Part shown: one piece after another, positions 35,567 to 47,410 of the stretch
Numbering within the stretch: the stretch's first letter is position 1
How the letters are laid out: each line of letters starts with the position of its first letter
Origin: Sophora flavescens
Lineage: Eukaryota; Streptophyta; Magnoliopsida; Fabales; Fabaceae
NCBI GenBank assembly: GCA_030762895.1
Contig: CM061070.1
Span: forward strand, 51,907,007-51,971,006
Length of the DNA stretch: 64,000 bases
Direction of reading: 5' to 3'
Made by a program: the position numbers and the translations under genes
Notes under the pieces: generated by a model
What the model was told of the DNA's origin: nothing
The model's input: only the letters and a program-made list of their open reading frames with translations
Databases searched by the model: none

Positions 35567-36627
35567 TATTTTGGTTTTCACGGGTGATTGGTTTCACAAC
35601 AAACCATAAAATAAATGCAATGTCTTTTGGTCTTGGGAGGAAGTTTCCCTGCCACTTGCCAAGAGGATAAACAGAAAAAAATGACAAGGAAATTAATATG
35701 AGGAATAAAACTTGTGTTATTATCCCAATAAATTTCATACCTATATAGTTTAGTATAGACTGAATGAAACAACTATTATAAATTTTAACATGACTCTCGA
35801 TCTGTGGATGTATAAATCTTCCTGTCTAAGGGCCCGTTTGGATGAGTATTTTAAAAAAATGACTTTTATCATATAAAAGTAGAAGCAGAAGTTAATACTA
35901 AAAGCAGATGTTATTTTGTGTTTGGATACAATGATTGAGAAGTACTTTTAAATCATAAAAGGTGTTTGGATGCAACTACATAAAAGCACTTTTAATTACT
36001 GAAAAGGACATGTAGGAACACTTTTTTTTAACCGGTTGGATTAAAAATCACTTATTATAAATTTTGAAGATTTTAAATATTCTCTAAATTAAATTAAAAA
36101 CTTTGAAATAACCTTTTATAAAAATTGTGTAAGATATTGTAAAAATTATATAATTTTTTCCTTTTAATTTTTCCCCCTAAGTTCCACAATTATATAATTT
36201 TTTTTTGACAGACATGCGACACCCTACTCTAGGGTCATCCCATTAATACCCAAACACAATTCTATAATTATATAACGCTGGTTACTTTCGGAAAATATAA
36301 TTTAGAGTGACTAACCTTATTTGAAAATGGTGCTGAATTTTTTTTTTAAAACATGTAACATGGAACCATTATAAACATAAACAACATATATGTACATCCA
36401 TATATATATACTTCATCGTCTACATACACAACACCTATATTAGGAGATATCAAAAAGGCCTTTAGAAGCATAGGCTATTCTCCATCAAACTAAACAAAGA
36501 AGATAAAGATATATACATACCAACAACAACTGGTTCAGAACCATCTCAAAAACTAATGGCTCTCAGAAGCCAAATTAAAACTATCAAGACTCACTACCCC
36601 CGGAAACTATACCTAAAGCTGGTCAAG

Positions 36628-37116
36628 CTAGTGAAACCCATTGGGAAGACCATAAGGATCAATCCCACCTACAACTGATGAGTCTGGTGATGATGCCTCC
36701 GCTTCCACTGCTTCATCTGAAGAATCTTCATCATCCACCGCGGGTGGTTGAAACTCAGGATCGTCCTCTAGGTATTCCTCTGGATCTTCCTCACCTTCAA
36801 CTAACTCCACTTCAGCTGGTGGCTCCCCATTTCCTAATATCTGAAGAGGTTGAGGTTGAGGTAAAGGATCCATCATTCCATGCTCTTCCAAATATTGAAG
36901 ATACAACCAAACCGGTGGTAGCGATACCTCAACGGTTTCCACTACATGAGTCCTCTGATTGGGTCCTTCTTCTATTGTTCCAGTAACTTCAGTACTAGGG
37001 CCATGATAGGTGGCGCTAAGTGCCCCAATATTTATCTCCCAGGCACCACCATACTGTGCCCAATCAAAACTGAGTGTACGAATCCTCGACTGCACCAATG
37101 GTACGTCCGGATTCAT
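36628..37116 (-). CDS. LTR-embedded acidic ORF in LTR B
   Basis: 162 codons, open, starting at an ATG directly after an acceptor-like TTACAACATATCCAG. No known domain recognised. The N-terminal 75 residues look globular (SFDWAQYGGAWEINIG, then VTGTIEEG). A Pro-rich segment (DPLPQPQPLQ) is followed by a very acidic tail (EGEEDPEEYLEDDPEF, DDEDSSDEAVEAEAS). Order and position in the LTR (about 0.4 kb from its 3' end) match the family A LTR ORF: N-terminal part, a GT[FI]..G segment followed by LPP, then a Pro/acidic tail. Homology with A is possible but not proven. It could be a late exon of the retroelement transcript or a fortuitous open frame. Confidence 0.5.
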   Translation of the reverse strand: MNPDVPLVQSRIRTLSFDWAQYGGAWEINIGALSATYHGPSTEVTGTIEEGPNQRTHVVETVEVSLPPVWLYLQYLEEHGMMDPLPQPQPLQILGNGEPPAEVELVEGEEDPEEYLEDDPEFQPPAVDDEDSSDEAVEAEASSPDSSVVGGIDPYGLPNGFH

Positions 37117-39710
37117 CTGGATATGTTGTAAGAGTGAGAAACCAATACATGGATCTTACTCAATAACCACAGTCTAGCCATCAATTAACACATCAACATT
37201 TATCACATACAATTAGTTATAAACTAACAATTTATCAGTGGGTTTAACACCCCAAACATCATCCATGAAATTATACATGACACTTCTATTCATCAACTAA
37301 TTTTCGTCCTAATCTCATGAGATATCCCAATATCATATGAGTTGATCAGACTCCATAGCCACACTGGCTAATTTGGCCAACTGCCAACAGGTGCGCAACC
37401 TCTTCCCATCTTAAAAACAAAGGCATACACAGCCAGGCACACACAAGGCCAAACACATTGCTAATGTCCACAACCAGTGGCACTATACCATTAGCAAGTA
37501 AGATGGGGTCTCCATGTCCTCCCTAGGCACATGAGATAAATGCATATCTTAATTACCTTCCGCCGCTGGTAATTAATGCATTAAACCACAAATCGCAGGC
37601 ACGTCTGCCACATGCATGCAAAACACTTTTGTTTTGTTCTTTTCTTTGTGTTCAATCTTTCTTTTGCCGAAGCTCAAAATGGCTTACGACTCACATAGTT
37701 TTAAAACACTTTTTTTTAAAACTTTCATTACAACACAGGACCTTACTGTCCGAGTGCTCAATCACGACACCTCTCGACCGGTGCACCAGTCCTAGGTTCG
37801 TGCTTCTAGAAAACATCTTCAATGTTTTATCACAGTATACCTCATGTATACAATTCATCACAGTATACCTCTTGTATAAAATATAGGCCCTCAAAGTCCA
37901 AATGACTGAGTCCATCACAACACAGAACATTAGTACCCCGACATCTCGGTTACTAAGTCCAACTGTATTTTCAACATTGTTAAATCAACTTTCGATTTTT
38001 AGAAATTCTTTTCTAAGGTAGAAATTCATTATAAAAACTTAGTTTTTCACAAACCAATGAGTCACTTGAGGTTTAACTACCTCAAAATAGGCACTGCCGT
38101 TTCAAAAAATACTTGCCGTCTAGATTTTTTCCAGATTTGCCGTCAAATTTTATTTTTAAGACTTTTAAGCCAAAAACTTAACTTTTTCCACTTAATTAAT
38201 TTTCTAAAATCACAATTAACTTGTTTTCACCAATTAATTTAATAAAAGAATATTCTGTAATATTCTGGGTTTTCTTACGTAAAATTTAACAGTACTAAAA
38301 TATTTTCACAGTTTCGTACTCGTTGTGACTCATAATTCACTTTTCAAAAAATAAATTATTAAAATAATAATATTTTTCAACACTCTTTATTCTTCTCAAA
38401 AGAAATTCCCTTTGATATCATATACCAATAATTTGCCACTAAAACCTTGAATATAATTTGACGAAGCTTCTTAAAGCTTTTATCCGACTTTCTTAATTGT
38501 GCACTGACCACTGTCAGGCTTCTCACACATCAAACAACAATTATATCACAGATATTTCCCAGGCAGATCATGCATCACAGTTCATAATATAATTGCAAAT
38601 AAACAATTAACGCAAAGTAAACCACACAGATACAAATAACACAACAATAAACAACATAAATAAATACTAACAAACAATTAATTACCAACAACCATTGGAT
38701 AGCATATAGCCATTGAATAGAATCCTTCTCGGTGTCCCCCCCTTACCTCTTGAAGACTCCTTGCTCAACTTACAGACTCCTTCAGAATTTCCGTTACCTT
38801 GTAAACTTGTACTCAACTAACCTTCAATTATTATAACCAAAGAGTTACAAATCAAGAAACTAAAACATTCTAAACCTTAATACATAGTCACGGCCTCTAG
38901 GGTTTTTTTTTAATGACTAAAACTTCTAATCATGATTAAGTTATGGATTAATGATCCTTAATTAACCTAAATCATAGATTATCAACTAAACAACTAAGTT
39001 TCAAACTCAAAACTTCCTAACTCTTTTATACATAGATTCGGCCTCAATAGGTTCATAAGGCTAAGGTTCTTAGTTTAACAAATCAACTTGGATTTATAAA
39101 GCATATATACTAAGAGCTTGATTTCTAAGATCATCTATGAAAATCATGAACAAAACTCAACAAAACTCACCCATTTAGGGTTCGGCCAACATGAATATTT
39201 TTTTCAGAAAAATAGTCATTTTAAGAGACTAACATGGATTAGAGTGTGTAGTCATACATGCCATATAGAATACATGATCATACATGAAAACACATGAACA
39301 AAACTCTACCAACCCTAAGGTGATAGGTTCGGCCAAAGCTAGGTTTTCAAGAAAAATATTTTTGATTGCTTCATGCTCTTGGATTTAGATAGTAGACATG
39401 ATATCTAGAAGATAGAAAGTAGTTTCATCATCATTAGATTTTCCTAGGATTTATTATGATTTTTCAAAGTTCTAGGGTTAGAAACTTGAAAATGATGAAC
39501 AACCATGATATAAGCCTTGAATCAAAAAACTTAATAAAGAACATAGGCATGATTAAGAATGAAGATTAGAATTTACCTCTTGAAAATCAATGACAAAGGA
39601 AATCCAAGAACTTGCTTTACAACTTAGAACTAAGAAACTTGGAAACTTTAGAGTTTTTAGAAAGCAAATGACCAAAGAACTAAATGAAAAGTGAGAGGAG
39701 GGTATTTATA
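37117..39710 (-). promoter_or_regulatory. LTR B promoter, leader and putative intron
   Basis: TATAAATA at 39710-39703, then a leader of about 125 bases ending AAGAG, donor GTAAAT at 39576, and acceptor CATATCCAG at 37117. The putative intron is 2460 bp. Confidence 0.4.
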
Positions 39711-41631
39711 GTGTGAGTGGCGACATCTCAAGAAAATTCTAGATGAAGATGAGTTGTCATGTTAAAGGATCAAAATGCAATTAAGTTCTAAGGACCAAAT
39801 TGCAAAGATTCCAATAGTTGAAGGACTAGTTTGCAAATAGACAATAAAATGTCATGATGATGATTTTTGTCACATTAAATCCTAGCTTATCTTTGACTTA
39901 GTTTGCTGATTTGATGAGTCAAGGATAAGTTAAGACAAATTCAAGAACATTTGAGAATAACCTAAAATGTTGAAGAAAAACCAAGAATGATGTAGAAAAG
40001 TGTGGAACATTCTAGAAAAATCTTGATTCATCCATCAAATGAGAAAGTCATCTTCTCTCATGGGCTTATGTATTTGGGCTTGACACATTTGGGCTTGGTT
40101 TCATTTTCTTATTTGTTGTGGGACCCACTTGAAGATTTAAGCCTTTAAACTTAAGATAAGAAACTTAAATGGGCTTTATGGACTCAACTATGAACTAGAA
40201 AAGTTTGGGCTTATAAGCCACGACCATTTAAGGTTAGAAACAAGGATTCTAGCCCAATCCACTTGGAAAAACGAAAAAAACTAATTTAGGGACAAAAGGA
40301 TAATTTACAGAAAGTTCAGGGACTTAACCGTAAAATTTCTAAATTTTCTATTTAACCCTGAAAAACCTTCTAGACTTAAAAATATGATTCATCCCCTTGA
40401 ATCATCTCAAAATCCTAAGATAAACCCTCTTACTACTCTTAGAAACTCTAATTTCCCTTCCGTCGTCTACCCGATTACGCTTTCCGCCCGTAATACGTAA
40501 ATTATTTTATTTTTTCTGAAAAAAATTCTAAAAATACAAAGTTGTAGAAAATAAAATACTAAACTTAAGTCTTTCGTTCACGAATTAAAATTAGGTCTTT
40601 TGAGCAGTATTATTATACTGTCAATGGAATTCGCAGGCCGAGTTTCGCCTGACTTTCCAACCTAAATTTTAATCGTAGCTTCCTACAGTCAAGTAGGATT
40701 GAGTACTAACCTCTATTTATTTAAAACAATTTTATAAAACTCAAATAAATTTAAAACATATTTATATGTATTACTGTTATTTAAAACAGTGAAATACAGG
40801 GTGTACAAGACACAATTATGTAATTTTGATATTATCATTCTGTATATTTTCTAATCTTCAATCGCTATTTCATCGTGCAAGTATTGGGCTCTATAACGAT
40901 ATATGTTACTATCTAAGGGTATCTTTCTTAGACTTTCCACTCAGACTCTTCATCGAACATGTCATGTTCGAGAGTTTGATGTCACAAACACATGACCTAA
41001 GATAATTTCTTTCTCTCCCACTCTAACTCACTCACACAGCAAGACATAAAGGAAGAGGAGTAGAGAATCAATCTTGTATTCTCCCTAACTTCTTGATTAT
41101 GTGGAAATTCCTGAGATAGGAACCAAATTGGTGAGATGCAACAAGAAAAATCAAGTGTGTAAATTTTATAGACATGCACAAAAATACGAAGGGAAATTTA
41201 GAACATACCAAAAAAAATGTTCCAAAAGAGAATCAAGGTTCCAAAACCGCATAGAAAAGAAGGGTGAAACAAGTAAGAGAGAGAGCTTGGCGAAGAGAAC
41301 TGGGATTTTGGCGTTGAGCTTGACGAAGAGGTAAGAGAGATATGGACTCAGGAGTTTGACGAAGAAGACCTTTGAAAACTGCATTGGGGCAACTTTGTCC
41401 AAAGATTTCATTAAACATTCATCGCGTTCGTTCTGTGACATTCTCTCTCTTCTATCGCATATGCTTATTTTTGAAGCTAGGAATTGTAGCTTCTCATAAA
41501 AGCATCAAAATGTGTTTTTTTATTGCTTTTTTTAAAGTCAATCTAAACACTCATATTTTTTCTTGAAAGCGCTTTTATTTTAAAAATAAGTACTTTTACT
41601 AAAAAAAAACCTATCCAAACGGACTCTAAGT

Positions 41632-42442
41632 CTTCTCCTTTTGATGTCATTACCTCAGTTAAAATTAGAGTAATAGTTACCAAAATTAGAGTAATAGTTA
41701 TCCCATTAAAATTAGAGTAATAGTTACCCCAATGATGTGGCCCAACCAGACAATGACACCTCAATTAAAATAGTCCACTGGGTAAGACTTTTTATTTTAT
41801 GCTTTCGCCCCAATGGACTTTTTTACAAAACTAAAAGTTAGGATGCTCAGACCCCTCCTTGCAAAATGAAATTAACTCTCAACCTTTAACCTAAACCAAA
41901 AATTAACCTCAATTCCCCCCCTTCATCGAGTAACTCACCCTTCCACCTTCCCCCTTCATCGACCATCACCACCACCATTCCCCTTTCATCGTACACTCAC
42001 CGTCACCCTTCCCCCTTCATTGACCACTAACAACCACCCTTCCCCCTTCATTCTGTTGTATTACTAGTGGTACTTGAGGCAGGGGGAAGGATGGCGGTGA
42101 GTGGTCGATGGAGGGGGAAGGGGGAAAGGTGGCGGTGAGTGGTCTATGAAGGGGGAAGGGTGGCGGCGAGTGTACGATGAAGGGGGAAGGGTGGCGGTGA
42201 TGGTCGATGAAGTGGGGAACTGAGGGTAATTTTTGGTTTAGGTTAAAGGTTGAGAGTTAATTTCATTTTGCAAAGAGGGGTCTGAGCATCCTAACTTTTA
42301 GTTTTGCAAAAAAGTCCATTGCGGCCAAAGCATAAAATAAAAGGTCTTACCCATTGGACTATTTTAATTGAGATGTCATTGTCTGGTTGGGTCACATCAT
42401 TGGGGTAACTATTACTCTAATTTTAATGGGGTACAGGAGAAG
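41632..42442. mobile_element. Foldback element, copy 2 (more complete)
   Basis: An 811 bp near-palindrome orthologous to 28609-29327. Left arm 41632-42050, right arm 42081-42442, loop near ttctgttgtattactagtgg. Here the right arm keeps its outer part (ggttgggtcacatcattggg, then ggggtaactattactctaat) that pairs with the left-arm tandem units. CCCTTCCCCCTTCATCG minisatellite fills both arms. No ORF. Confidence 0.75.
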
Positions 42443-42966
42443 TCACCTTTTATTATTCCTATATGCATTTATATATAATTTTTGTCTTGCAAAGTAAATA
42501 TAGAAGCATAGTCTTTGCTTAGAAATAGTTGTGTTAGGGAACCCAGCGATTGAAACAAAATAAGAATACTTTCTATCATTGTTTTTTTTTGCAACTTTTC
42601 GGATTTGTTATTCTTTTAACAAATTTCAATATAAGTACAATTTACATAAAATTTTAATAGGATTTTATTATAAATTAATTAAATTGAATTGAAGTGATCA
42701 ATACTCATATTTCGAACAAATCTAAAGTAATTTAAGGATAAAAATTGATTTTCTAGCCTGAAGAGAAATTTTGTGTTTCTTCTATCACATTTGGTCCAGT
42801 TTTTTAGTTATTAGTTATTAGTTTTTGTTTTTACAATACGTTGTTGCAGTGGCAAATATACAGACAAACAATTAATCTGAGACACGTACAAATTAAAAGA
42901 GGTGGAATTGCACTTATAGTTCACCTAACGAGAATCCTGATCATGATTGTGTACTTTACGTTGATT

Positions 42967-43758
42967 AGGTGTGTTCATCAATCGATCCAATCCAATGTCA
43001 ATCTCATTAATCGAATCGAAAAACTGACAACCGAAAACCGAAAAAATCGAAAACCGAAAAAAAAAACCTAAAATTTTCATTGGATTAGATCGAATTTCGG
43101 ATCCTATATGTAAAACCGATCCAATTCAAACCGAACAGAAGTTGTTTAGTTCAATGAAAATAATTTGTTTTTATAATTACTTAGTCTTTATATTTTTATA
43201 AGTTATCAACTAATCCTTATGTTACATGAGAGTTTAATTGGTATGTAAATGTAATGTTAGTGTAATCCTTTTTACACTCTAATCAATTATAAATCATGTC
43301 ATGAGTGACTTTAATATATTTAGGACAAGAATCAAACATTTATAATAATTTAACAATTTATGATTAGTTAATAATGTAAAATATATTTACACATGAGAGT
43401 ACATATCAATTAAATTCATGTATATCCCGTTAAAAAGCTTATTAGAAATTGTCAATGTAATATTTTAAAATTAATTTTTATTCTAAATAAGTAATAGATG
43501 CATATTATTTTTTAAATACTCAATCAAATCCAAATCGAACCTAAATATCGAATGTTCTTTGATGTAATATGACTATGTAAAATATATCGATAAAAACCGA
43601 ATTATCCAATCCAATCCAAACAGTATTTGATTGGATCAGATTGGATCAGATTTTTTTAAAGAAGCAAAATGATCCAATTCAAATTGTACATTATTTTTAT
43701 TATTGAATCAAATAATTTTTTAACTCAAAACTGATCCAATCCAATCTGCGAAGATCCT
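42967..43758 (+). mobile_element. Mutator-like element (GATCCAATCC type), uninterrupted
   Basis: Orthologue of 29870-32929 without the solo LTR, 0.8 kb. Starts AGGTGTGTTC; the right end is GCGAAGATCCT, decayed from GCGAACACCT. No ORF; the frame at 42841-43071 only crosses its edge. Confidence 0.6.
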
Positions 43759-43909
43759 AATGTTGACCATAAATTAACACAATGTCTTAGTGGTCCCTCA
43801 ACTATCCAGTTGTCGTAGCAATGGGGCAGTTGACTTGACTATTCAAGAAGAAAAACAGTAAAAAAAATCTCATCTTATTATCCAAGTAATTTTCAAGGGC
43901 CTCAGTATA

Positions 43910-44207
43910 CTCCATCCGTTCTTTTTCTTTCATATTTTTAGTTACTTATTTTTGTTTCAAAATAATGAGTATTTTATAAATCCAAGATATAATTGATCAA
44001 TTTTTTTTCATGTATATCCTTAGATAGAGTTAAATTGATTTACTTTGAAAATACACAAAACCTTTCATACTTAAATTCAGTCATAAATGTTGCATGTTTC
44101 AAAACAAAAGTGACACATATAAATGGCTAGGTACATAATGGCTAGAGGAGTATGAAGTAGATGCAATTGAAATTTGTAAACAATTAATGATAGAAATAAT
44201 GGTATTT

Positions 44208-44264
<57 letters not shown>

Positions 44265-44332
44265 CATACACACACAAATTAATGATTCATTAATCTTTGT
44301 GTAGAAACCTTAAAAAAAAACAACGGATGGAG
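43910..44332. mobile_element. Stowaway-like MITE, second type, copy 2
   Basis: CTCCATCCGTT ... AACGGATGGAG with TA on both sides. Longer than copy 1 because of a TA run at about 44210-44258 followed by CA-type repeats. Confidence 0.65.
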
Positions 44333-44559
44333 TATTATTTTCCTGCGAGTCCCCATCGCAATTTTGACTCCTATTTTTCCTGCTGTCGTTTTCAAATATA
44401 AGTTGCATATTGTGAACCTTACTCTAATTTCATTTTCATTGCTCGGTAACTCATTAATATTGTTTTTTAAATTACATAGTTATACCAGCGTAATATATAT
44501 ACCTAAAACATTATACTAGGGCATATCAAACATCTTTTTGAGTAAGTTTTTGACTAGCA

Positions 44560-46350
44560 GTTCACCCAACGATGGTTCATCGACGTTGACAAGGAAATAA
44601 TATCAAGTATTTAGGAGTGACCATACCATGGCAATATTAATCAATGACTCAAGTTCAATGCATGACTCATTCCACACATGAATAATTCAAAATCTGAAAA
44701 TAATAATGGCTAAATGGAAAATTTAAGCCATCCCGAATTTCCTTCAAGTCCACATTAGTTGTCATGTCTATATGATGATGATGGATTTTAAAAGTAATAG
44801 AATAAGCTTAAAAAGAACTTTAGAGAAAACTTATTTTAATTTATAAAAATAGCTTATAATAAAATGATCATGAAAATAGTTTATGAAAATAATTTAAAAT
44901 CCTCCTTTATATATTTTTATTAGCATATATATATATATTTTAATAAATTTGTATAAAAAATTGATAAATGTGAGATTTTTTTTGGCTTATTTTAAAACAA
45001 CTTATTGAATAACTGTTTATATACATCAAAGCCTCATAAATGTTTCTCTACTATTGAGTACCGATTATAAATTTTCTGTTGACCGTTCTACTATTGACTA
45101 TAATTGATTGACATTGACAAGGAAATAAAATCAAGTATTTAGAAGTGGCCACTAAATATATCACTAAAGTTCTATGCATGCCCCATTTTATACATAGATG
45201 ATACAAATTCTGAAAATAAAAATGGTTGAATGGAAAATTAAGGTCAACCCGAATTTCATCGAAGGTCACAAGTACAAAAGCTTGGTGGACCTTAATTTGG
45301 ATAGAGTGTGGACCGTTTAATTGTCATGTATCGTGTCGTCTAATAATATGAGTAGTGGCTAACACGACATCTAATTTTATTTTATTTTTTGTAAATTCAA
45401 AATTGTATTAATGGGGTACTAGGAGTGCCCAAATCCAAATACAACACGACATCTAATAATTGATTAAATTTCCTTCTTGACACTCGTACATGAGTAGTGG
45501 TATATTTTTCAAAAAAGAACAATAATACAGTTTTGTGAATAATATCTTTTATAACATAATAACAAGGAAAACAATTAATTACTTTTCTGTCACATCATCC
45601 TATCAATTTAATTAATTTAAAATACCATTGTCAAATTATAAAAGAATAATAGTTTCAATAGTTTGAGGTCTATTCATACATGAATGATACCAATTCTGAA
45701 AATAATAATGGTTGAATAGAAAATTAAGGCCAACCCGATTTTCTTCGAAGGCCACAAATCCAAAAGCTTGGTGGACCTTAATTTGGGTAGAGTGTGGACC
45801 AACGTTTAATTGTCATGTGTGGTCTATTAATATGAACGGTAGTAAACACGACATGCTATACTAATTGATAAAATTTCCTTGCTTGACTGACTCGTACATG
45901 AGTTATGGTATATTTTCCAAGAAATAAAATAATAAAAATACACCATATATAATATATAATATTAAAAATATAGTTTTATGAATAATATCTTTTTTAACAT
46001 AATAACAAAGAAAACAGTTAATTACTTTTCTGTCACATCATGCTATCAATTTAATTAATTTAAAATAACATGGTCAAATTATAAAAGAACATATGCATAC
46101 AAAGCATATTTAGTTTCAATAGTTTGAGGTCTATTCATAGATGAATGATACAAATTCTGAAAATAATAATGGTTGAATAGAAAATTAAGGCCAACCTGAT
46201 TTTCTTCGAAGGCCACAAATCCAAAAGCTGGGTGGACCTTAATTTGGGTGGAGTGTGGATCAACGTTTAATTGTCATGCGTCGTCTATTAATATGAGCGG
46301 TAGCAAACACGATATCCTAATAATTGATAAAATTCCCTTGCTTGACTGAC
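44560..46350. repeat. Diverged ~0.5 kb tandem blocks, copy 2
   Basis: Four blocks (near 44565, 45110, 45660 and 46125) matching those at 33640-34975, one block more than copy 1. The extra block suggests gain or loss by unequal exchange. Confidence 0.6.
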
Positions 46351-46502
46351 TCGTACATGAGTAATGGTATATTTTCCAAATAATAAAATACAACATATAC
46401 AATATTAAAAATATAGGTTTATGAATGATATATTTTTTATCATAAAAAAATGAATAATATCTTTTATAACATAATAACAAATAAAAAAGTTAATTAATTT
46501 TA

Positions 46503-46812
46503 GGGTTAAATATGTTTTTAGTCCCTCATTTTTGACAAAAATTATGTTTTAGTCCCCCGTTTGGAAAATGTACCTTTTTAGCCCCCTGTTTTTTAAAATG
46601 TGTCAGAAATGATCCCTACACCATACTTACGTTTGAAAAACGGGGGACCAAAACCGAGTTTTTTAAAAAAAATGAGGGACAAAAAATGTGTGGTGTATGG
46701 ACCACTTCTGACACATTTTAAAAAACGGGGGATTAAAAAAGTATGTTTTCCAAACAGGGGACTAAAACCAAATTTTTGTAAAAAATTGAGGTATTAAAAA
46801 CATATTTGACCC
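46503..46812. mobile_element. Palindromic MITE (GGGTTAAATATG ends)
   Basis: 310 bp. Ends GGGTTAAATATGTTTTTAG and its near-complement, with TTA on both sides (46500-46502, 46813-46815). The two halves pair over most of their length (gggggactaaa / tttagtccccc, tgtgtcagaa / ttctgacaca). This MITE type is, to my knowledge, common in legumes. The open frame 46600-46797 is a by-product. Confidence 0.8.
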
Positions 46813-47189
46813 TTAATTTTATGTCATATCATGTTATCAATTTAATTTAATTAGAAATACCTCGGTTAAATTATAAAAGAACATAAGTGAGACACCCCAT
46901 TGTGCCCCATTGTATTATTAAATTAAAACCTTATTATTTATTTACTTAATCGCATGCTTATCGTTGAAAATACGTAAAAATTAAAACTTAATTAATAATC
47001 ATATAACTTCTGCAAATTAAACACACAAACGTTATAATATATAAATACACACATGATTATTCATTACATTACCAAAACACTGTTTAGGGTATCCTATTAG
47101 TAGGATCCCTCACAGGTACTTATTTATACAAACTGCTTATAACTAGCGGAAAATAAAATGTCTTATAAGACTCGCTGACCCTAAACTTA

Positions 47190-47326
47190 CTACACTATAT
47201 CGTTAAGATCTGTCGCTTGTCCTCCAACATCCGCTTCATACGGAGTCCCATCCAACTCCTCAGCAACATCCGTTTCATACAGAGTTCCATCTAACTCCTC
47301 AGCAACGTATTCCTCCACCGGGTCTT
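47190..47326 (-). other. Putative acidic LTR exon, LTR C
   Basis: After the acceptor-like GTTAG, two bases and then 44 codons to TAG (47192-47190), beginning DPVEEYVAEELDG, with an internal 42-base duplication (AEELDGT.YE.DV twice). LTR C2 has the single-unit form at 58646-58555. No ATG in the exon. Confidence 0.4.
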
Positions 47327-47410
47327 CTAACGTAATCAAGTAGACATACACAAAAATACATAAATAGGGAGATAAGAAACAGTTCTATCATCATAAGTGG
47401 AAAAGACTTA

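Larger units (their letters stand above)
36215..40807 (-). mobile_element. Solo LTR B (chromovirus type), 4.6 kb
   Basis: TGCGACACCC ... GGGTGTACA with perfect target duplication AGACA (36210-36214 and 40808-40812). Copy 1 of the duplication has the empty site near 28481-28492. Minus orientation: TATA box 39710-39703, donor-like AAGAG|GTAAAT at 39576, acceptor CATATCCAG at 37117, then a 162-codon acidic ORF. A second donor-like AAGAG|GTAAGG lies near 38746. A related partial LTR starts at 62877. Confidence 0.85.
35830..41626. mobile_element. Harbinger/Tourist-like element, split by solo LTR B
   Basis: Terminal repeats GGGCCCGTTTGGAT and ATCCAAACGGACTC (2 mismatches) with TAA duplicated on both sides (35827-35829 and 41627-41629), as for PIF/Harbinger. 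Body about 1.2 kb without the LTR at 36215-40807. No transposase seen. The right part (40930-41560) has an uncharacterised stretch absent from copy 1, with a 77-codon Lys/Arg-rich open frame at 41101-41334. Confidence 0.65.
35188..46080 (+). repeat. Segmental duplication, copy 2
   Basis: Directly abuts copy 1 in the same orientation. Extra material relative to copy 1: a 4.6 kb solo LTR (36215-40807) and about 0.7 kb (40930-41626) at the right end of the Harbinger-like element. Without these it is about 5.6 kb. It keeps going past the copy-1 end with another 0.5 kb block. Confidence 0.8.

Noticed and set aside
44077..44277. Minus-strand Tyr/Ile-rich frame
   Set aside because: Translation of the TA microsatellite within a Stowaway element.
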